40,437 nucleotides of DNA from an uncultured Prevotellaceae bacterium (GCA_946406555.1 CAMJLB010000011.1:1-40437), one strand, 5' to 3'. Positions 23,336 to 32,733 are shown, counted from the stretch's first letter. Notes: a model not told the origin generated them from the sequence alone. Translations and numbers: made by a program.

Positions 23336-24424
23336 TTACTCCCTTTGTGAGGTTGCAACAACACACTCGAATTCTTTGTACCACTCAGCAAATTTGCGCA
23401 GTCCTTCGCGTAGGGTGATTTTCGGGGTGAAGCCGTAGTCGCGTTCCAAGGCCGTCGCATCGGCGTATGTGGTGGGCACGTCGCCGGGCTGCATGGGTAC
23501 CAGTTCCTTGTGGGCCTCGAAGTCGAAGTCGTGTGGCAGCACGCCGGCACGTACCAGTTCCTCTTGCAGGATCTGTACGAAGTCCAGTAGGTTTTCGGGC
23601 TGGCCACCGCCAATGTTGTAGACGGCATAGGGTGGGATAGGGAGGCCGTCGTCACCCTTCTTTCGCTCCGGAGCCCCCTGCATCACCCGCACGATACCTT
23701 CAACGATGTCGTCTACGAAGGTGAAGTCGCGGCGACAGTTGCCGTAGTTAAAGATCTTGATGGTCTCACCCTTCAACAGCTTGTTGGTGAAGCCGAAGTA
23801 GGCCATGTCGGGGCGACCGGCAGGACCATAGACGGTGAAGAAGCGAAGGCCCGTCGTGGGTATGTCGTACAGCTTTGAATAGCAGTGGGCAAACAGTTCG
23901 TTGCTCTTCTTCGTGGCGGCATACAGCGACACGGGATTGTCTACACGGTCGTCGGTAGAGAAAGGTACTTTCTTGTTGCCGCCATATACACTCGATGATG
24001 AAGCGTATACCAGATGCTCCACAGGCTGATGCCTGCAAGCCTCCAAGATATTGTAGAAGCCTATCATGTTCGACTGGATATACGCATCAGGATTGGTGAT
24101 GCTGTAACGGACACCCGCCTGGGCCGCAAGGTTCACGACCACCTGCGGCTTGTATTCCTCAAAGATGCCGTCGATGGTCTGTTTATCGGCAATGTCCCCT
24201 TTGACGAATATCCACTTGACCTTAGCATCAGACCTTTGGCCTTCTTCCAATTTCCTTAAACGGTATTCCTTCAGGGCCACGTCGTAGTAGTCGTTCATGT
24301 TATCGATACCAACGATGGTGGCGCCCGTCACGTCCTTGAACAGACGCTTCACCAAGTTTGAGCCGATGAACCCAGCGGCTCCCGTCACCAAGATGACTTT
24401 GTTGTCTAAATTAATCTTTTCCAT
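23336..24424 (-). CDS. UDP-glucuronate 4-epimerase-like NAD-dependent sugar epimerase
   Basis: 362 aa, cytoplasmic extended short-chain dehydrogenase. The Rossmann motif GAAGFIGSNL is at residues 15-24, the catalytic SSSVYG at 143-148 and YAATK with Tyr168/Lys172. The segment DNMNDYYDVALKEYRL, GRPDMAYFGFTNKLLKGETIKIFNYGNCRRDFTFVDDIVEGI and the C-terminal MQPGDVPTTYADATALERDYGF-type ending are typical of UDP-GlcA 4-epimerases (CapI/GAE type). It interconverts UDP-GlcA and UDP-GalA. Its ATG overlaps the stop of the upstream nucleotidyltransferase by 14 nt, so it is the third gene of a coupled operon. Confidence 0.88.
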   Translation of the reverse strand: MEKINLDNKVILVTGAAGFIGSNLVKRLFKDVTGATIVGIDNMNDYYDVALKEYRLRKLEEGQRSDAKVKWIFVKGDIADKQTIDGIFEEYKPQVVVNLAAQAGVRYSITNPDAYIQSNMIGFYNILEACRHQPVEHLVYASSSSVYGGNKKVPFSTDDRVDNPVSLYAATKKSNELFAHCYSKLYDIPTTGLRFFTVYGPAGRPDMAYFGFTNKLLKGETIKIFNYGNCRRDFTFVDDIVEGIVRVMQGAPERKKGDDGLPIPPYAVYNIGGGQPENLLDFVQILQEELVRAGVLPHDFDFEAHKELVPMQPGDVPTTYADATALERDYGFTPKITLREGLRKFAEWYKEFECVVATSQRE

Positions 24425-25148
24425 ATTTCTCTACTGCTTCATGATACGTGTCTAAACTACCTATGTCGAACCGTCCGGCACTCATGGGCCAGGCGTGCAT
24501 TGTGGTATGCTTCACCATGTAGTGGGCAAGGTTGCCCGGCGCATCCTTGCCACAGCCGTTCTCTACGGAGTGGCGCACCAGGTCGAGGTCTGCTTTCCTA
24601 TATATATAGAAAGGTGGCACTGCCCAATGGCTCTTGGGCACCTGCGGCTTCTCCTCCATGCCTAACACCTTGTTCTGTTTGTCTAATTCCACCACTCCTG
24701 TGCGCTGCAGCTTCTCGATGGAGGGCTGCTCGTGGCACATGATGCAACTTGTCTGCTTCTCCTTGGCGAAGTCTACGAACTCCTGGAACGAGAAGAACAG
24801 CAGGTTGTCGGCAGCCACGACCAGCAAGTCGTCGTCGATGTCAAGCTTGTTCATCGCATACAGCAAGTCGCATACAGCGCCAAGACGACTTTCGTTCGTC
24901 TCAGTACCATCATCGACGATGGTTATGGGTTTGCAATAATGCAAACCTTTCTTCCAATCTTCGAAGATACCTGCAAACTTATGGTTTGTGATAATGATAT
25001 GCTCGTCTATCTCTGGAATCTTGTCGATATCATCCAGCATTCTTCCCAAGATAGTATTCTCGCCTATCTTTAATAACGGCTTGGGGAAGTTCTTTGTCAA
25101 CTCTCCCAATCGGGTTGCATATCCCGCAGCTATCACTATATTCTTCAT
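24411..25148 (-). CDS. Sugar-1-phosphate nucleotidyltransferase
   Basis: 245 aa, cytoplasmic NTP_transferase-family protein. The N-terminal signature IVIAAGYATRLGELTKNFPKPLLKIG corresponds to the AAGxxTRLxxLTxxxPKPLL nucleotide-binding and catalytic motif. VVAADNLLFF supplies the metal-binding Asp, and VVELDKQNKVLGMEEKP and SAGRFDIGSLDTYHEA are the usual sugar-binding and end motifs. There is no acyltransferase or phosphatase extension. The gene overlaps the kinase by 4 nt upstream and the epimerase by 14 nt downstream. It probably converts the kinase product to a UDP-sugar, UDP-GalA by context, but the nucleotide and sugar are not proven by sequence. Confidence 0.88.
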   Translation of the reverse strand: MKNIVIAAGYATRLGELTKNFPKPLLKIGENTILGRMLDDIDKIPEIDEHIIITNHKFAGIFEDWKKGLHYCKPITIVDDGTETNESRLGAVCDLLYAMNKLDIDDDLLVVAADNLLFFSFQEFVDFAKEKQTSCIMCHEQPSIEKLQRTGVVELDKQNKVLGMEEKPQVPKSHWAVPPFYIYRKADLDLVRHSVENGCGKDAPGNLAHYMVKHTTMHAWPMSAGRFDIGSLDTYHEAVEKYGKD

Positions 25149-26323
25149 GCCTCTACAAATCTTGCTCCGTCGTCTGGTTTCACCCAGGACACCTGGAATG
25201 TCTTTTCATATTCAGGGAATTGCTCCAGATATTTCTCCGTCAGCACCTTCTGAATATTCTCTTTATATGCGGGGTCTACAAGTGCGATACATGCCCCTTT
25301 GAATCCTGCCCCAGAAAAACGGCCGCCATAAACACCCGGCAACTGCCGCATGATTTCATAAATGGCAATGAGTTCAGGCGAACCGCACTCGTAGTTGTGG
25401 ATGCTCGATTCGCAACTGTCAAAGCTCAGTTTTCCGAAAAGTTTCAGATTGCCCGTTTCCCAAGCCGTCACACCTTGGCGTACACGGCGGTATTCCGTGT
25501 AAAAATGCTCTGCGCGACGGGCAAAGCGGGCGGGCATGGCGATGCGCGTCTTCTCGAAGGTGGACTTGGGAATGTCGCGCAGGAACGTCTTGTCGAACGT
25601 CTTCAGCGGTTGATCCGTATAGGCCAGCATGTTCCATGCAGCCGTCTTGCACTCATACACCCGCAGGTTATAGTCGGAATTGACCAGGTTCCGCGTCAGC
25701 CCAGAGAAGAAGATGCCTATCTCGAAGAGATCCCCCAGGCCAGTCAGAGAAGAACTGCTGTTACCGCTGCCAAACTTGATATGTCGATATTCGTTGCTGT
25801 CGCAATCCAAGAAAAGAAGTTCGTCTTTTTTGCCGAGGGCTATACATGCCTGGTCGAGCAAGCCGTTGTTCAGGCCGATGTACTCTCGTTCTGCCTCCGA
25901 TGCAATTTTTACTACTTCAAAGGGCTGAAGCGTTATGTCGTTCGCCTTGGCGAAAGCCATCACGTAGGCAATGAGCACGGCAGCCGAAGACGACAGCCCA
26001 CCCACAGGCAGCGAACCCTGAATGACTCCCTCGATGCCTCGCCGTAGCTCGAAGCGCTTCTTCAGCGCAAATTTGGCGCCACGGGCATAGTCGCCCCAGT
26101 GGTGCTCGCGTACCTGTGAAGGCTTGTCGATTTCAAACTCGACATCCCCATCGAAGGTCCTGGATGTTAGCTTGACAATGCTGTCCTCCCTGACGTTAAA
26201 CCACAGGTCGACGCCTTTGTCGATGGCAAACCCTGTCACCAGACCGTGCTGGTGATCCACATGTGCTCCCAACGGACAAACCCTGTAGGGCGCAAAAATA
26301 TGATACTTGTAATCTTTCATCAT
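25145..26323 (-). CDS. GHMP sugar kinase, probable galacturonokinase-like enzyme
   Basis: 392 aa, cytoplasmic, galactokinase-related. Motif 1 at residues 12-25 reads PYRVCPLGAHVDHQ instead of the galactokinase GRVNLIGEHTDY. The form is, from memory, close to the PYRICPLGAHIDHQ of plant galacturonic acid kinase. Motif 2 LPVGGLSSSAA (105-115) is the ATP-binding loop and motif 3 RFSGAGFKGACIAL (335-348) the third GHMP motif. Length fits sugar kinases of 380-420 aa. The first gene of a three-gene operon, it is followed with a 4-nt ATGA overlap by a nucleotidyltransferase and then an epimerase. Proposed reaction: D-galacturonate to galacturonate-1-phosphate. An ordinary galactokinase role is less likely given motif 1. 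Confidence 0.85.
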   Translation of the reverse strand: MMKDYKYHIFAPYRVCPLGAHVDHQHGLVTGFAIDKGVDLWFNVREDSIVKLTSRTFDGDVEFEIDKPSQVREHHWGDYARGAKFALKKRFELRRGIEGVIQGSLPVGGLSSSAAVLIAYVMAFAKANDITLQPFEVVKIASEAEREYIGLNNGLLDQACIALGKKDELLFLDCDSNEYRHIKFGSGNSSSSLTGLGDLFEIGIFFSGLTRNLVNSDYNLRVYECKTAAWNMLAYTDQPLKTFDKTFLRDIPKSTFEKTRIAMPARFARRAEHFYTEYRRVRQGVTAWETGNLKLFGKLSFDSCESSIHNYECGSPELIAIYEIMRQLPGVYGGRFSGAGFKGACIALVDPAYKENIQKVLTEKYLEQFPEYEKTFQVSWVKPDDGARFVEA

Positions 26324-26336
26324 TTTATTTTAGGCG

Positions 26337-26344
26337 CAAAGATA
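26337..26344 (-). promoter_or_regulatory. Bacteroidota -7 box (TATCTTTG) for the kinase-transferase-epimerase operon
   Basis: On the minus strand TATCTTTG is followed by CG, 13 nt before the kinase ATG. Confidence 0.6.
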
Positions 26345-26451
26345 CACTTTTTTCAACGAATAATCATGTCGTTGTTGTATTTTTTCCAATGAACAGTGTA
26401 TTATTATGCCATTTTTCCAAACGAATGCTTGTTTTGTAATGAAAAATAGCT

Positions 26452-26459
26452 TATTTTTG
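26452..26459 (+). promoter_or_regulatory. Bacteroidota -7 box (TATTTTTG) for the GH2 gene
   Basis: TATTTTTG followed by C lies 27 nt before the ATG at 26487. It sits inside the longer open frame that starts at 26406, which supports the later start. Confidence 0.55.
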
Positions 26460-26486
26460 CATTATAGAAAACTACATAAAACAAAT

Positions 26487-29237
26487 ATGACGATGAGGAG
26501 GATTTTTGTACTTATGCTGATGGCCGTTGCCATGGTGAGCGGCAGGGCCGAAGTGGTGGATGCCTTCAAGGGTTTCTTGCCCGTGACCGACGCAACGATG
26601 CAGAAGAGCCTGAACGGGATGTGGAGGCTGAAGGTGGTGAAGGGCATCACAGCCGAAACGGAGGTGCCGCCGGTGGATGCCTCGTGGGGCACGATTCCCG
26701 TGCCGGGCTGTTGGGAGGCTCACGGCTACTGCACGCCCCGCTACGACTATCCCGACTCGCTTACCGGTTACTACCGCACCGAGTTTAACGTACCCCCTTC
26801 GTGGCGCGGACAGCAGGTGGTGATCCGGCTCGATGGCGTGCTGCGTGGCTACGACCTGTGGCTGAACGACCACTATGTAGGCTCGTGGCAGTCGGCCTAC
26901 AACACCTGTCTGTTCGACCTCACGCCCTACCTGCGGCGTAAGGGCAGCCAGCAGTTGGCCTTACGTGTATACACACAGTTCAAAGGCTACGAGTTCGACT
27001 GTTTCGATGACTGGGCCGCCAATGGCATCTTTCGCGACGTGACCCTTATGGCCGTGCCGGAGACACACCTGAGCGACTTGACGATACGAACGAAAAACAC
27101 GGGCGAGGTGGAGGTGGATACCAAGATAGCCCATGCGACGAAGGGCACCGTCGTGAGGCACGAGATTCTGGATGCCCAAGGCCGTAGGGTAGGGGAGAGC
27201 AAGGTGGACCGACCCCGTCTGTGGACTGCCGAGACTCCTTATCTCTATACGTTGCGCACCACGCTCTTGCAGCGCGGCAAGCCCCTGCAGACCTTCGAGC
27301 ATAAGTTCGGCTTCCGCGAGATAAGCATAGAGGGTAACGTGCTGAAGCTGAATGGCAGGCCAATCAAGCTGCGCGGTGTGAACGCCCATGCCACCGACCC
27401 CCGCACGGTGAAGGTAGTGACGGACGACCTTACCCTGAAGGACATGCGCATGATGAAAGAGGCATCGGTGAACTACCTGCGGCTCTCGCACTATCCTCGC
27501 GAGCCACGCTTCTACGAACTGGCCGACTCGCTGGGCTTCTACCTTGTCGACGAGGTGCCCTTTGGCTTTGGCGACAAGCACTTGGGCGACCGCAGTTATC
27601 AGGATATTCTGTTCACACGGGCACTGGCCACCGTACAGCGCGACAAAAATCACCCTTCGGTGCTGGTATGGAGTGTGGGCAACGAGAACCCGCTGCCGCC
27701 AACCTGTGTGGAGGTGGGCGACTACGTGGGGCAGCTCGATGCCTCGCGCCCCTACTGCTTCCCCCAGGTGGGCAGCTACTTCAGGAAGATATACAAAGAG
27801 GTGACGGCGCCCGTCTATGCCCCCCACTATCCTACCACGGGGCAGATAGCCGGCTTCTACCAGCACATGGAGCGTCCCGTGATCTTCACCGAATACTGCC
27901 ACACGCTGGGCATCTCGTTTGAAGACCACGACCGGCAATGGGAAATCATCGAGCGCACACCCGGCATTGCCGGTGGCTCGGTGTGGGAATGGGCCGACCA
28001 GGGCATGCCGTTCCGCCTCGATGCAGACGGTCCGGCCTATGGCTACGAGGAACGGGTGTTCACTTCGGCCAACGGCGGCTTCGAGATGTACGGCAACAAA
28101 GGCACCGATGGTCTGGTGTATGCCGACCGCACGCCGCTGCCCAACTATTACGAGCTGCAGCACAACTATGCCCGTGCAGCCATTGCCGACAGCACGCTCA
28201 TGATGAGTGACGACGGCACGCTGCTGCTGAACGTGCGCAACCGTTACGACTTCCTGAACCTGAAAGATCACGTCGTGTTCAGGTGGGTGCTCACCGCCGA
28301 CCGCGACACCATAGGGCGGGGCACCTTCTCGCCCTATTGCGAACCCCGGCAGACCATATCCTACCGTCTGGCTACCGGCCATGGTGGCTTCTTGCCAGAG
28401 AAAGTGTGCCTGCTGCAAGTGGAGATAAGCGATGAAGACGGGCTGGTGTTCAATAGGCAGAGCATCCCCGTAGGGACCAGCGACTTGATGCGCCGGCTGC
28501 TGTCTTGCTGTCAGACGGCGAGCCAGACGGCACTGCCCATACAGGAAGGTCCGCTGGTGCGCGCCGGCCGCAAGGCCACGATGGCAGAGCGGCTGAAGGT
28601 GGCGGGCGACCGGCTGGAGCGATACCTGCTACGCTTGCCGGCCATGAACGCCGACGTGAAGACGCAGACGGTGGGTGCTGCCACCCACTATACCTTCACG
28701 CTGTCCCCCGACACGACCGGCACTTTTCTCTCTGAACTGGGCATCGCCTTCTTGCTCGACAAGCGCATCGACCGCGTGCAGTGGATAGGCAACGGCCCCT
28801 ATGCCACCTATCCCGGGCGGTTCCGCGCCGGGCGCTATGGCTTTTGGGCCTTGCAGCAGGGCGACCTCTATTTCGAGGGAAACCGCCGGGGTGTAGACGC
28901 CGTGTGGCTGAGCGATGCTGAAGGCAATGGCGTGCTCGCCATCTGCCGCAATGCCAACATGAGCTTCGAGCAGACCGACCGTGGCATCGTGCTCACCTAT
29001 AATGCCGCCGTGTCGGGACAGGGGCCCAAGTTCGCCCGGACGGCCTTCCCCGTCGTGGCCCGGCAGGTGGGCACCGTGGAAGGCGAGTTCTATCTTTGCC
29101 CGACGACGGCGGGACAGCTGCCGACGCTGCTGGGCCAACTCTTCGAGCGGCCTGGCGAGATACCGGCAGCGTTCCGGCCATACGCCACGCAGTATGATAC
29201 TTACCTCATGCGGTTTGACGATATTGTTGCCGAATAG
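26487..29237 (+). CDS. Glycoside hydrolase family 2 beta-galactosidase, secreted
   Basis: 916 aa from the preferred start; signal peptide MRRIFVLMLMAVAMVSGRAEV. The open frame extends to 26406, but that part contains a promoter box and encodes no signal peptide. The sugar-binding jelly roll comes first (NGMWRLKV, PVPGCWEAHGY, YRTEFNVPPSW), then a rather short Ig-like domain, then the TIM barrel. Glu400 in WSVGNENP is the acid/base and Glu469 in VIFTEYCH the nucleophile. C-terminal domains of the Bgal_small_N type follow (RIDRVQWIGNGPYATYPGRF). It hydrolyses terminal beta-galactosides, probably in the periplasm. No SusC/SusD pair is near. It faces the GH25 gene tail to tail with a 6-nt gap. 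Confidence 0.9.
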   Translation: MTMRRIFVLMLMAVAMVSGRAEVVDAFKGFLPVTDATMQKSLNGMWRLKVVKGITAETEVPPVDASWGTIPVPGCWEAHGYCTPRYDYPDSLTGYYRTEFNVPPSWRGQQVVIRLDGVLRGYDLWLNDHYVGSWQSAYNTCLFDLTPYLRRKGSQQLALRVYTQFKGYEFDCFDDWAANGIFRDVTLMAVPETHLSDLTIRTKNTGEVEVDTKIAHATKGTVVRHEILDAQGRRVGESKVDRPRLWTAETPYLYTLRTTLLQRGKPLQTFEHKFGFREISIEGNVLKLNGRPIKLRGVNAHATDPRTVKVVTDDLTLKDMRMMKEASVNYLRLSHYPREPRFYELADSLGFYLVDEVPFGFGDKHLGDRSYQDILFTRALATVQRDKNHPSVLVWSVGNENPLPPTCVEVGDYVGQLDASRPYCFPQVGSYFRKIYKEVTAPVYAPHYPTTGQIAGFYQHMERPVIFTEYCHTLGISFEDHDRQWEIIERTPGIAGGSVWEWADQGMPFRLDADGPAYGYEERVFTSANGGFEMYGNKGTDGLVYADRTPLPNYYELQHNYARAAIADSTLMMSDDGTLLLNVRNRYDFLNLKDHVVFRWVLTADRDTIGRGTFSPYCEPRQTISYRLATGHGGFLPEKVCLLQVEISDEDGLVFNRQSIPVGTSDLMRRLLSCCQTASQTALPIQEGPLVRAGRKATMAERLKVAGDRLERYLLRLPAMNADVKTQTVGAATHYTFTLSPDTTGTFLSELGIAFLLDKRIDRVQWIGNGPYATYPGRFRAGRYGFWALQQGDLYFEGNRRGVDAVWLSDAEGNGVLAICRNANMSFEQTDRGIVLTYNAAVSGQGPKFARTAFPVVARQVGTVEGEFYLCPTTAGQLPTLLGQLFERPGEIPAAFRPYATQYDTYLMRFDDIVAE

Positions 29238-29243
29238 CGACGG

Positions 29244-30137
29244 CTACTGGCCTTCTTGATAAGCCTCGATGCCGATTGTCTCCTGGCTGCCGATGGTGAG
29301 TTGGCGCAGGTCGTAGTAGCTGCCGTTGTAGATGTTGAGGTCTACGTAGCCCTTTATGCCTGGCAGTCGACCCACGTCGGTGTGCTGCCAGAATTTCCAT
29401 GGACCCTTGTACTCCACGCTGTCTACGTAATAGTGGGCTATCCAGTAGGGATAGTCATCGAAGACTTCGTCGCTGAGGTAGCGCATCTTAAACTTATAAT
29501 AGGTATAGATGATGGGCTTCACCTGATAGTGTTGCTCTACGATATTGAGCCAGCTGAGCACCGATGCCTTGAAGTCGGCATCGCTCTGGTTCTTGGGCTT
29601 GTGCTCCACGTCGAGCACGGGTGGCAGGTCGCCGCGCTGTAGGTCGACGTTCTTGATGAAGAAGTGTGCCTGGTCGGCTGCCTTCGAGTGTACGCTGTAG
29701 AAGTGGTAGGCCCCACGTGTGAAGCCGAACTCGAGGGCCTGCTGGAAATTGTCCTTGAACTTAGGGTCTATGCGGTCGGTTCCCTCAGTGGCCTTGATCA
29801 TGACGAAGCGCACGGGGCACTTGTCGATCATGCCCTGATTGCGAAGCACCTCCCAGTCGATGTCTCCCTGATAGTGGGAGATGTCGATGCCATGAATTTC
29901 GTAGCCTTCAGGATTGCTCAGGTCGCCGTAGAGTGCCCGCCATCGGAAGCCGAACGGCGACACGAAGAAATAATAGAAGAACCACACATAGGCCGCCACC
30001 ACCAAAAGAGCGCCCAGCCAATAGGCCCAGCGCGGCAGTTTCTGAAGCATGCGGACCATGATGCCTGGTCGCTTGCGGCGCACGGGGCTTGTGCGGCGCG
30101 TGCTCTGCTTCCTTCTCGGCTTTCTGTGTTCTTCCAA
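29244..30137 (-). CDS. Membrane-anchored GH25 lysozyme-family muramidase
   Basis: GH25 domain from YEIHGIDISHYQGDIDW to the end, about 205 residues. DISHYQG at the start, VMIKATEG, GAYHF, the catalytic LDVE (Asp-x-Glu) and YWIAHY, then KFWQHTDVGRLPGIKGYVDLNIYNG, are all family signatures. Before it come a very basic N-terminal tail and one transmembrane segment (WAYWLGALLVVAAYVWFFYYF), so the enzyme is probably tethered in the inner membrane facing the periplasm. The start is uncertain. The open frame begins with a GTG at 30224 in heptamer-repeat-like DNA, a TTG at 30137 begins the basic tail, and the first ATG is at 30059. It follows the phosphofructokinase gene in the same direction. Role: peptidoglycan cleavage, possibly cell-wall remodelling. 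Confidence 0.87.
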   Translation of the reverse strand: MEEHRKPRRKQSTRRTSPVRRKRPGIMVRMLQKLPRWAYWLGALLVVAAYVWFFYYFFVSPFGFRWRALYGDLSNPEGYEIHGIDISHYQGDIDWEVLRNQGMIDKCPVRFVMIKATEGTDRIDPKFKDNFQQALEFGFTRGAYHFYSVHSKAADQAHFFIKNVDLQRGDLPPVLDVEHKPKNQSDADFKASVLSWLNIVEQHYQVKPIIYTYYKFKMRYLSDEVFDDYPYWIAHYYVDSVEYKGPWKFWQHTDVGRLPGIKGYVDLNIYNGSYYDLRQLTIGSQETIGIEAYQEGQ

Positions 30138-30216
30138 GATGGTGATGCCTTTTCGGTAACAGCCCTGGTGAGTGGGGGCTGATAAAGAAGACGTGGAGAG
30201 CCGAGGGGGAGGAAAA

Positions 30217-30240
30217 GCTCTCACCCCTCAACTCTCACAC
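30217..30240. repeat. Short heptamer tract (CTCTCAC/CCCTCAA)
   Basis: CTCTCAC, CCCTCAA and CTCTCAC follow each other with 7-nt periodicity between the phosphofructokinase and GH25 genes. The tract resembles the heptamer tract inside GH67. Confidence 0.45.
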
Positions 30241-30251
30241 TTCAGAATGAT

Positions 30252-31886
30252 TTATGCCTGCTCAAGGGCGAGCGTCTTCGTGGGCTGGTCGCATACCTCG
30301 GTGGGTCCCCAGTACTGGATGGGGCCGGGATAGACGTAGGCCGTCTCGCGTGCCCAGCGGTCGCGCTGGGCGGCGAAGCACTTGAAGGGGGCACCGTCGA
30401 GTTCGACGAGGGCCTTGCGTATCACGGGCTTCATCTCGCCATTGCGCTTCTCCATGTTCATCATCATGGTGATGGGCACGCCACCGGCTTTCCATTCGGC
30501 AGCTGGGGCGGTGGTGTTCTTCACGATAGCCATGTAGCCGGTCTTGCCAGCGGCGATGAGCTGAGCAGCGCTCGAACCCAGGGCGTAGCAGTAGTCGGCA
30601 TCGAAGTTAGAGGGAGCGGCGCAGCGGCCCTCGTAGCCGAAGAAGTGGTGCTGTGTGGCAAACTTGCCGATATATTTGCCGGCCTTCTTCATCTTCTCGA
30701 GCTTCTGGGCAACCATCGTCGAGAGCAGCTTCTCGGTCTCGATGAGCGATACCTGCACGTTGCCGTGAGGGTCGCGGTCGAGTGCCAGCTGGCGGGCAAC
30801 GCCTGTGGGCAGGCTGTTGAACACGGCCAGGTTCTCGTCTGTGAGGTGGCTCTTGGCAAAGTCGATCTGCTCCGAGCGTCCCATGTCCTTCACCTCGGGC
30901 AGGGCCAGCACGTCGTTGAGCTGGGCGATGAGCTTCTTGATGGCGGGAATGAACTCGATGACTCCCTCGGGGATGATCACGGTGCCGAAGTTGTTGCCGT
31001 CGGCGGCGCGGGTGGCCACGGCCTTGGCAATGTAGTCTACGATGTCGTCGAGGCTCATGCCCTTCTGCTCAATCTCTTCGGAGATGAGGCAGATGTTGGG
31101 CTGGGTCTGCAGGGCGCATTCGAGGGCGATGTGGCTTGCCGAGCGGCCCATCACCTTGATGAAGTGCCAGTATTTGCGGGCAGAGTTGCAGTCGCGCTCG
31201 ATGTTGCCGATGAGCTCGGAGTAGGTCTTGCAGGCGGTGTCGAAGCCGAAGGAAGTCTCGATCTGGGAGTTCTTCAGGTCGCCGTCGATGGTCTTTGGGC
31301 AGCCGATGACCTGCACGCCATAGTTCTTGGCGGCATAGTATTCGGCCAGCACGCAGGCGTTGGTGTTCGAGTCGTCGCCGCCGATGATGACGATGGCCTT
31401 GATGTTCAGCTCGCGGATAATCTCGAGACCCTTCTCGAACTGCTCCACCTTCTCGAGTTTGGTGCGGCCGGAGCCGATCATGTCGAAGCCGCCCGTGTTG
31501 CGGTACTCGTCGACGAGCTCCTTGGTCAGCTCCATGTAGTTATGGTCTACCAGACCGCCGGGGCCGAGGATGAAGCCATAGAGGCGGTTGGCAGGGTTCA
31601 GCTTCTTTACGGTGTCGAAAAGACCGGTAATCACGTTGTGGCCGCCAGGGGCCTGTCCACCACTGAGGATAATGCCCACGTTCATGGGCTCGAAGTTCTG
31701 TGGCTCGCCTTTGACGAACTCTACCAGCGGCATGCCGTAGGTGTTGGGGAAGAGCTTCTTTATCTCTTCCTGGTTGTCTACACTCTGTGTGGGCTCGCCC
31801 TCCACGGCCTTGACGGCACCCTGCAGTCCCAGGGGCAGTTTGGGCTCGTAGGCGGCTCTTGCAATCTGCAATGCACTCTTTTCCAT
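30252..31886 (-). CDS. pfp: Diphosphate--fructose-6-phosphate 1-phosphotransferase (PPi-dependent phosphofructokinase)
   Basis: 544 aa, cytoplasmic glycolytic enzyme that phosphorylates fructose-6-phosphate with pyrophosphate and is reversible. [14 protein letters not shown] is at residues 71-84. GGDDSNT (169-175) carries the Asp-Asp pair characteristic of PPi-dependent enzymes. [10 protein letters not shown] (197-206) holds the catalytic Asp201 and the PPi-selective lysine region, and [15 protein letters not shown] follows. The length of about 545-555 aa is that of the long (plant beta/Bacteroides) class. The TACATTTG box is at 31938-31945. The usual glycolytic PFK form in Bacteroidales includes this type. 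Confidence 0.96.
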   Translation of the reverse strand: MEKSALQIARAAYEPKLPLGLQGAVKAVEGEPTQSVDNQEEIKKLFPNTYGMPLVEFVKGEPQNFEPMNVGIILSGGQAPGGHNVITGLFDTVKKLNPANRLYGFILGPGGLVDHNYMELTKELVDEYRNTGGFDMIGSGRTKLEKVEQFEKGLEIIRELNIKAIVIIGGDDSNTNACVLAEYYAAKNYGVQVIGCPKTIDGDLKNSQIETSFGFDTACKTYSELIGNIERDCNSARKYWHFIKVMGRSASHIALECALQTQPNICLISEEIEQKGMSLDDIVDYIAKAVATRAADGNNFGTVIIPEGVIEFIPAIKKLIAQLNDVLALPEVKDMGRSEQIDFAKSHLTDENLAVFNSLPTGVARQLALDRDPHGNVQVSLIETEKLLSTMVAQKLEKMKKAGKYIGKFATQHHFFGYEGRCAAPSNFDADYCYALGSSAAQLIAAGKTGYMAIVKNTTAPAAEWKAGGVPITMMMNMEKRNGEMKPVIRKALVELDGAPFKCFAAQRDRWARETAYVYPGPIQYWGPTEVCDQPTKTLALEQA

Positions 31887-31937
31887 TCTAATTGTTTGTT
31901 TATTGGTTTTCTAAATAAAAAAATCGCTTAGTGGGTG

Positions 31938-31945
31938 CAAATGTA
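31938..31945 (-). promoter_or_regulatory. Bacteroidota -7 box (TACATTTG) for the PPi-phosphofructokinase gene
   Basis: On the minus strand TACATTTG is followed by C, 51 nt before the ATG at 31886. Confidence 0.6.
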
Positions 31946-31993
31946 CACATTTACTTTGAAAAAACAGCACGTTTTGCACTTTTTTGCATGTTG

Positions 31994-32662
31994 CTATCTG
32001 TAGATAGTAAGTGTGCCTCCGTCGCTATGGGCATACTTCTGCAATAGTTCCTGCAGGTATCGGGCATTGGCTTCTACCTGCTCTTGCCTTCCGTCGTAGC
32101 CGTTCACCAAGATGAGCACATGCGTGGTCGAGAGCGTGATTTTCGTTCGTTCGTGGTCGCTGGTGGGTGTGCCCACGCCGCCTTGGCTGTCGCGGTATAC
32201 GGGCAGTCCGGCAATGTTGAGCGCTCCCCGTCCAATGCCTTCGTAGGGTTCGCCCTCGCGGCCCACGCCCAGCGTGAGTGTGTCGCCGCAGAACCTGTCA
32301 GCGTCGAAGCCGCCGATGCTGTAGCCATAGCGTATCGAGGCGAGGTTGATCAGGTCTACCAGCGTGTCGATGTGGTAGAGCTGCTTGCCCTGCAGCATGC
32401 GGCGTATGAGTGCCTCGGCAGCCGGGCGATAGCGGCTGGGGTCTTTGCCGCAGGCCTTATACACGCGGCGAGTAGCCTCTATGCCGCTCAGCTGTTTCAG
32501 CGTCTCGGTGGTCAGTTCCCGCCGGTAGCGCTCTCCCCACTGCTCTATCTCCTGCCACAGGCCGGCGGCGTAGGGGCTGTTCTGCACCGTGGCCTCTACG
32601 GCCGCTCCTACAAAGCAGGGGCACACACTTTCTATCTCTTTCGACACTTTTAACGTTATCAT
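31994..32662 (-). CDS. Standalone B3/B4 (PheT editing-like) domain protein
   Basis: About 222 aa. The start at 32662 (MITLKVSKEIESVCPCF) is chosen over 32698, because a TACCTTTG promoter box at 32687-32694 would be inside the longer frame. The sequence LTTETLKQLSGIEATRRVYKACGKDPSRYRPAAEALIRRM, then LYHIDTLVDLINLASIRYGYSIGGFDADRF and GEPYEGIGRGALNIAGLPVYRD, is typical of B3_4 domain proteins. These resemble the editing module of the phenylalanyl-tRNA synthetase beta subunit. The protein lacks the rest of PheT. A possible role is trans-editing or amino-acid/nucleotide binding; the substrate is unknown. It is divergent from the TSCPD gene. Confidence 0.85.
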   Translation of the reverse strand: MITLKVSKEIESVCPCFVGAAVEATVQNSPYAAGLWQEIEQWGERYRRELTTETLKQLSGIEATRRVYKACGKDPSRYRPAAEALIRRMLQGKQLYHIDTLVDLINLASIRYGYSIGGFDADRFCGDTLTLGVGREGEPYEGIGRGALNIAGLPVYRDSQGGVGTPTSDHERTKITLSTTHVLILVNGYDGRQEQVEANARYLQELLQKYAHSDGGTLTIYR

Positions 32663-32686
32663 AGTTCTTTTCTGCATTTTTCGATG

Positions 32687-32694
32687 CAAAGGTA
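32687..32694 (-). promoter_or_regulatory. Bacteroidota -7 box (TACCTTTG) for the B3/B4 protein gene
   Basis: On the minus strand TACCTTTG is followed by GC, 24 nt before the ATG at 32662. Confidence 0.6.
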
Positions 32695-32733
32695 GCAATA
32701 AAGCCTGTTTTCTGAAAGGTTTTGCTGCAAAAG

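Noticed and set aside
26406..26486. N-terminal extension of the GH2 frame
   Set aside because: It contains a promoter box, and the signal peptide begins only at the later methionines.
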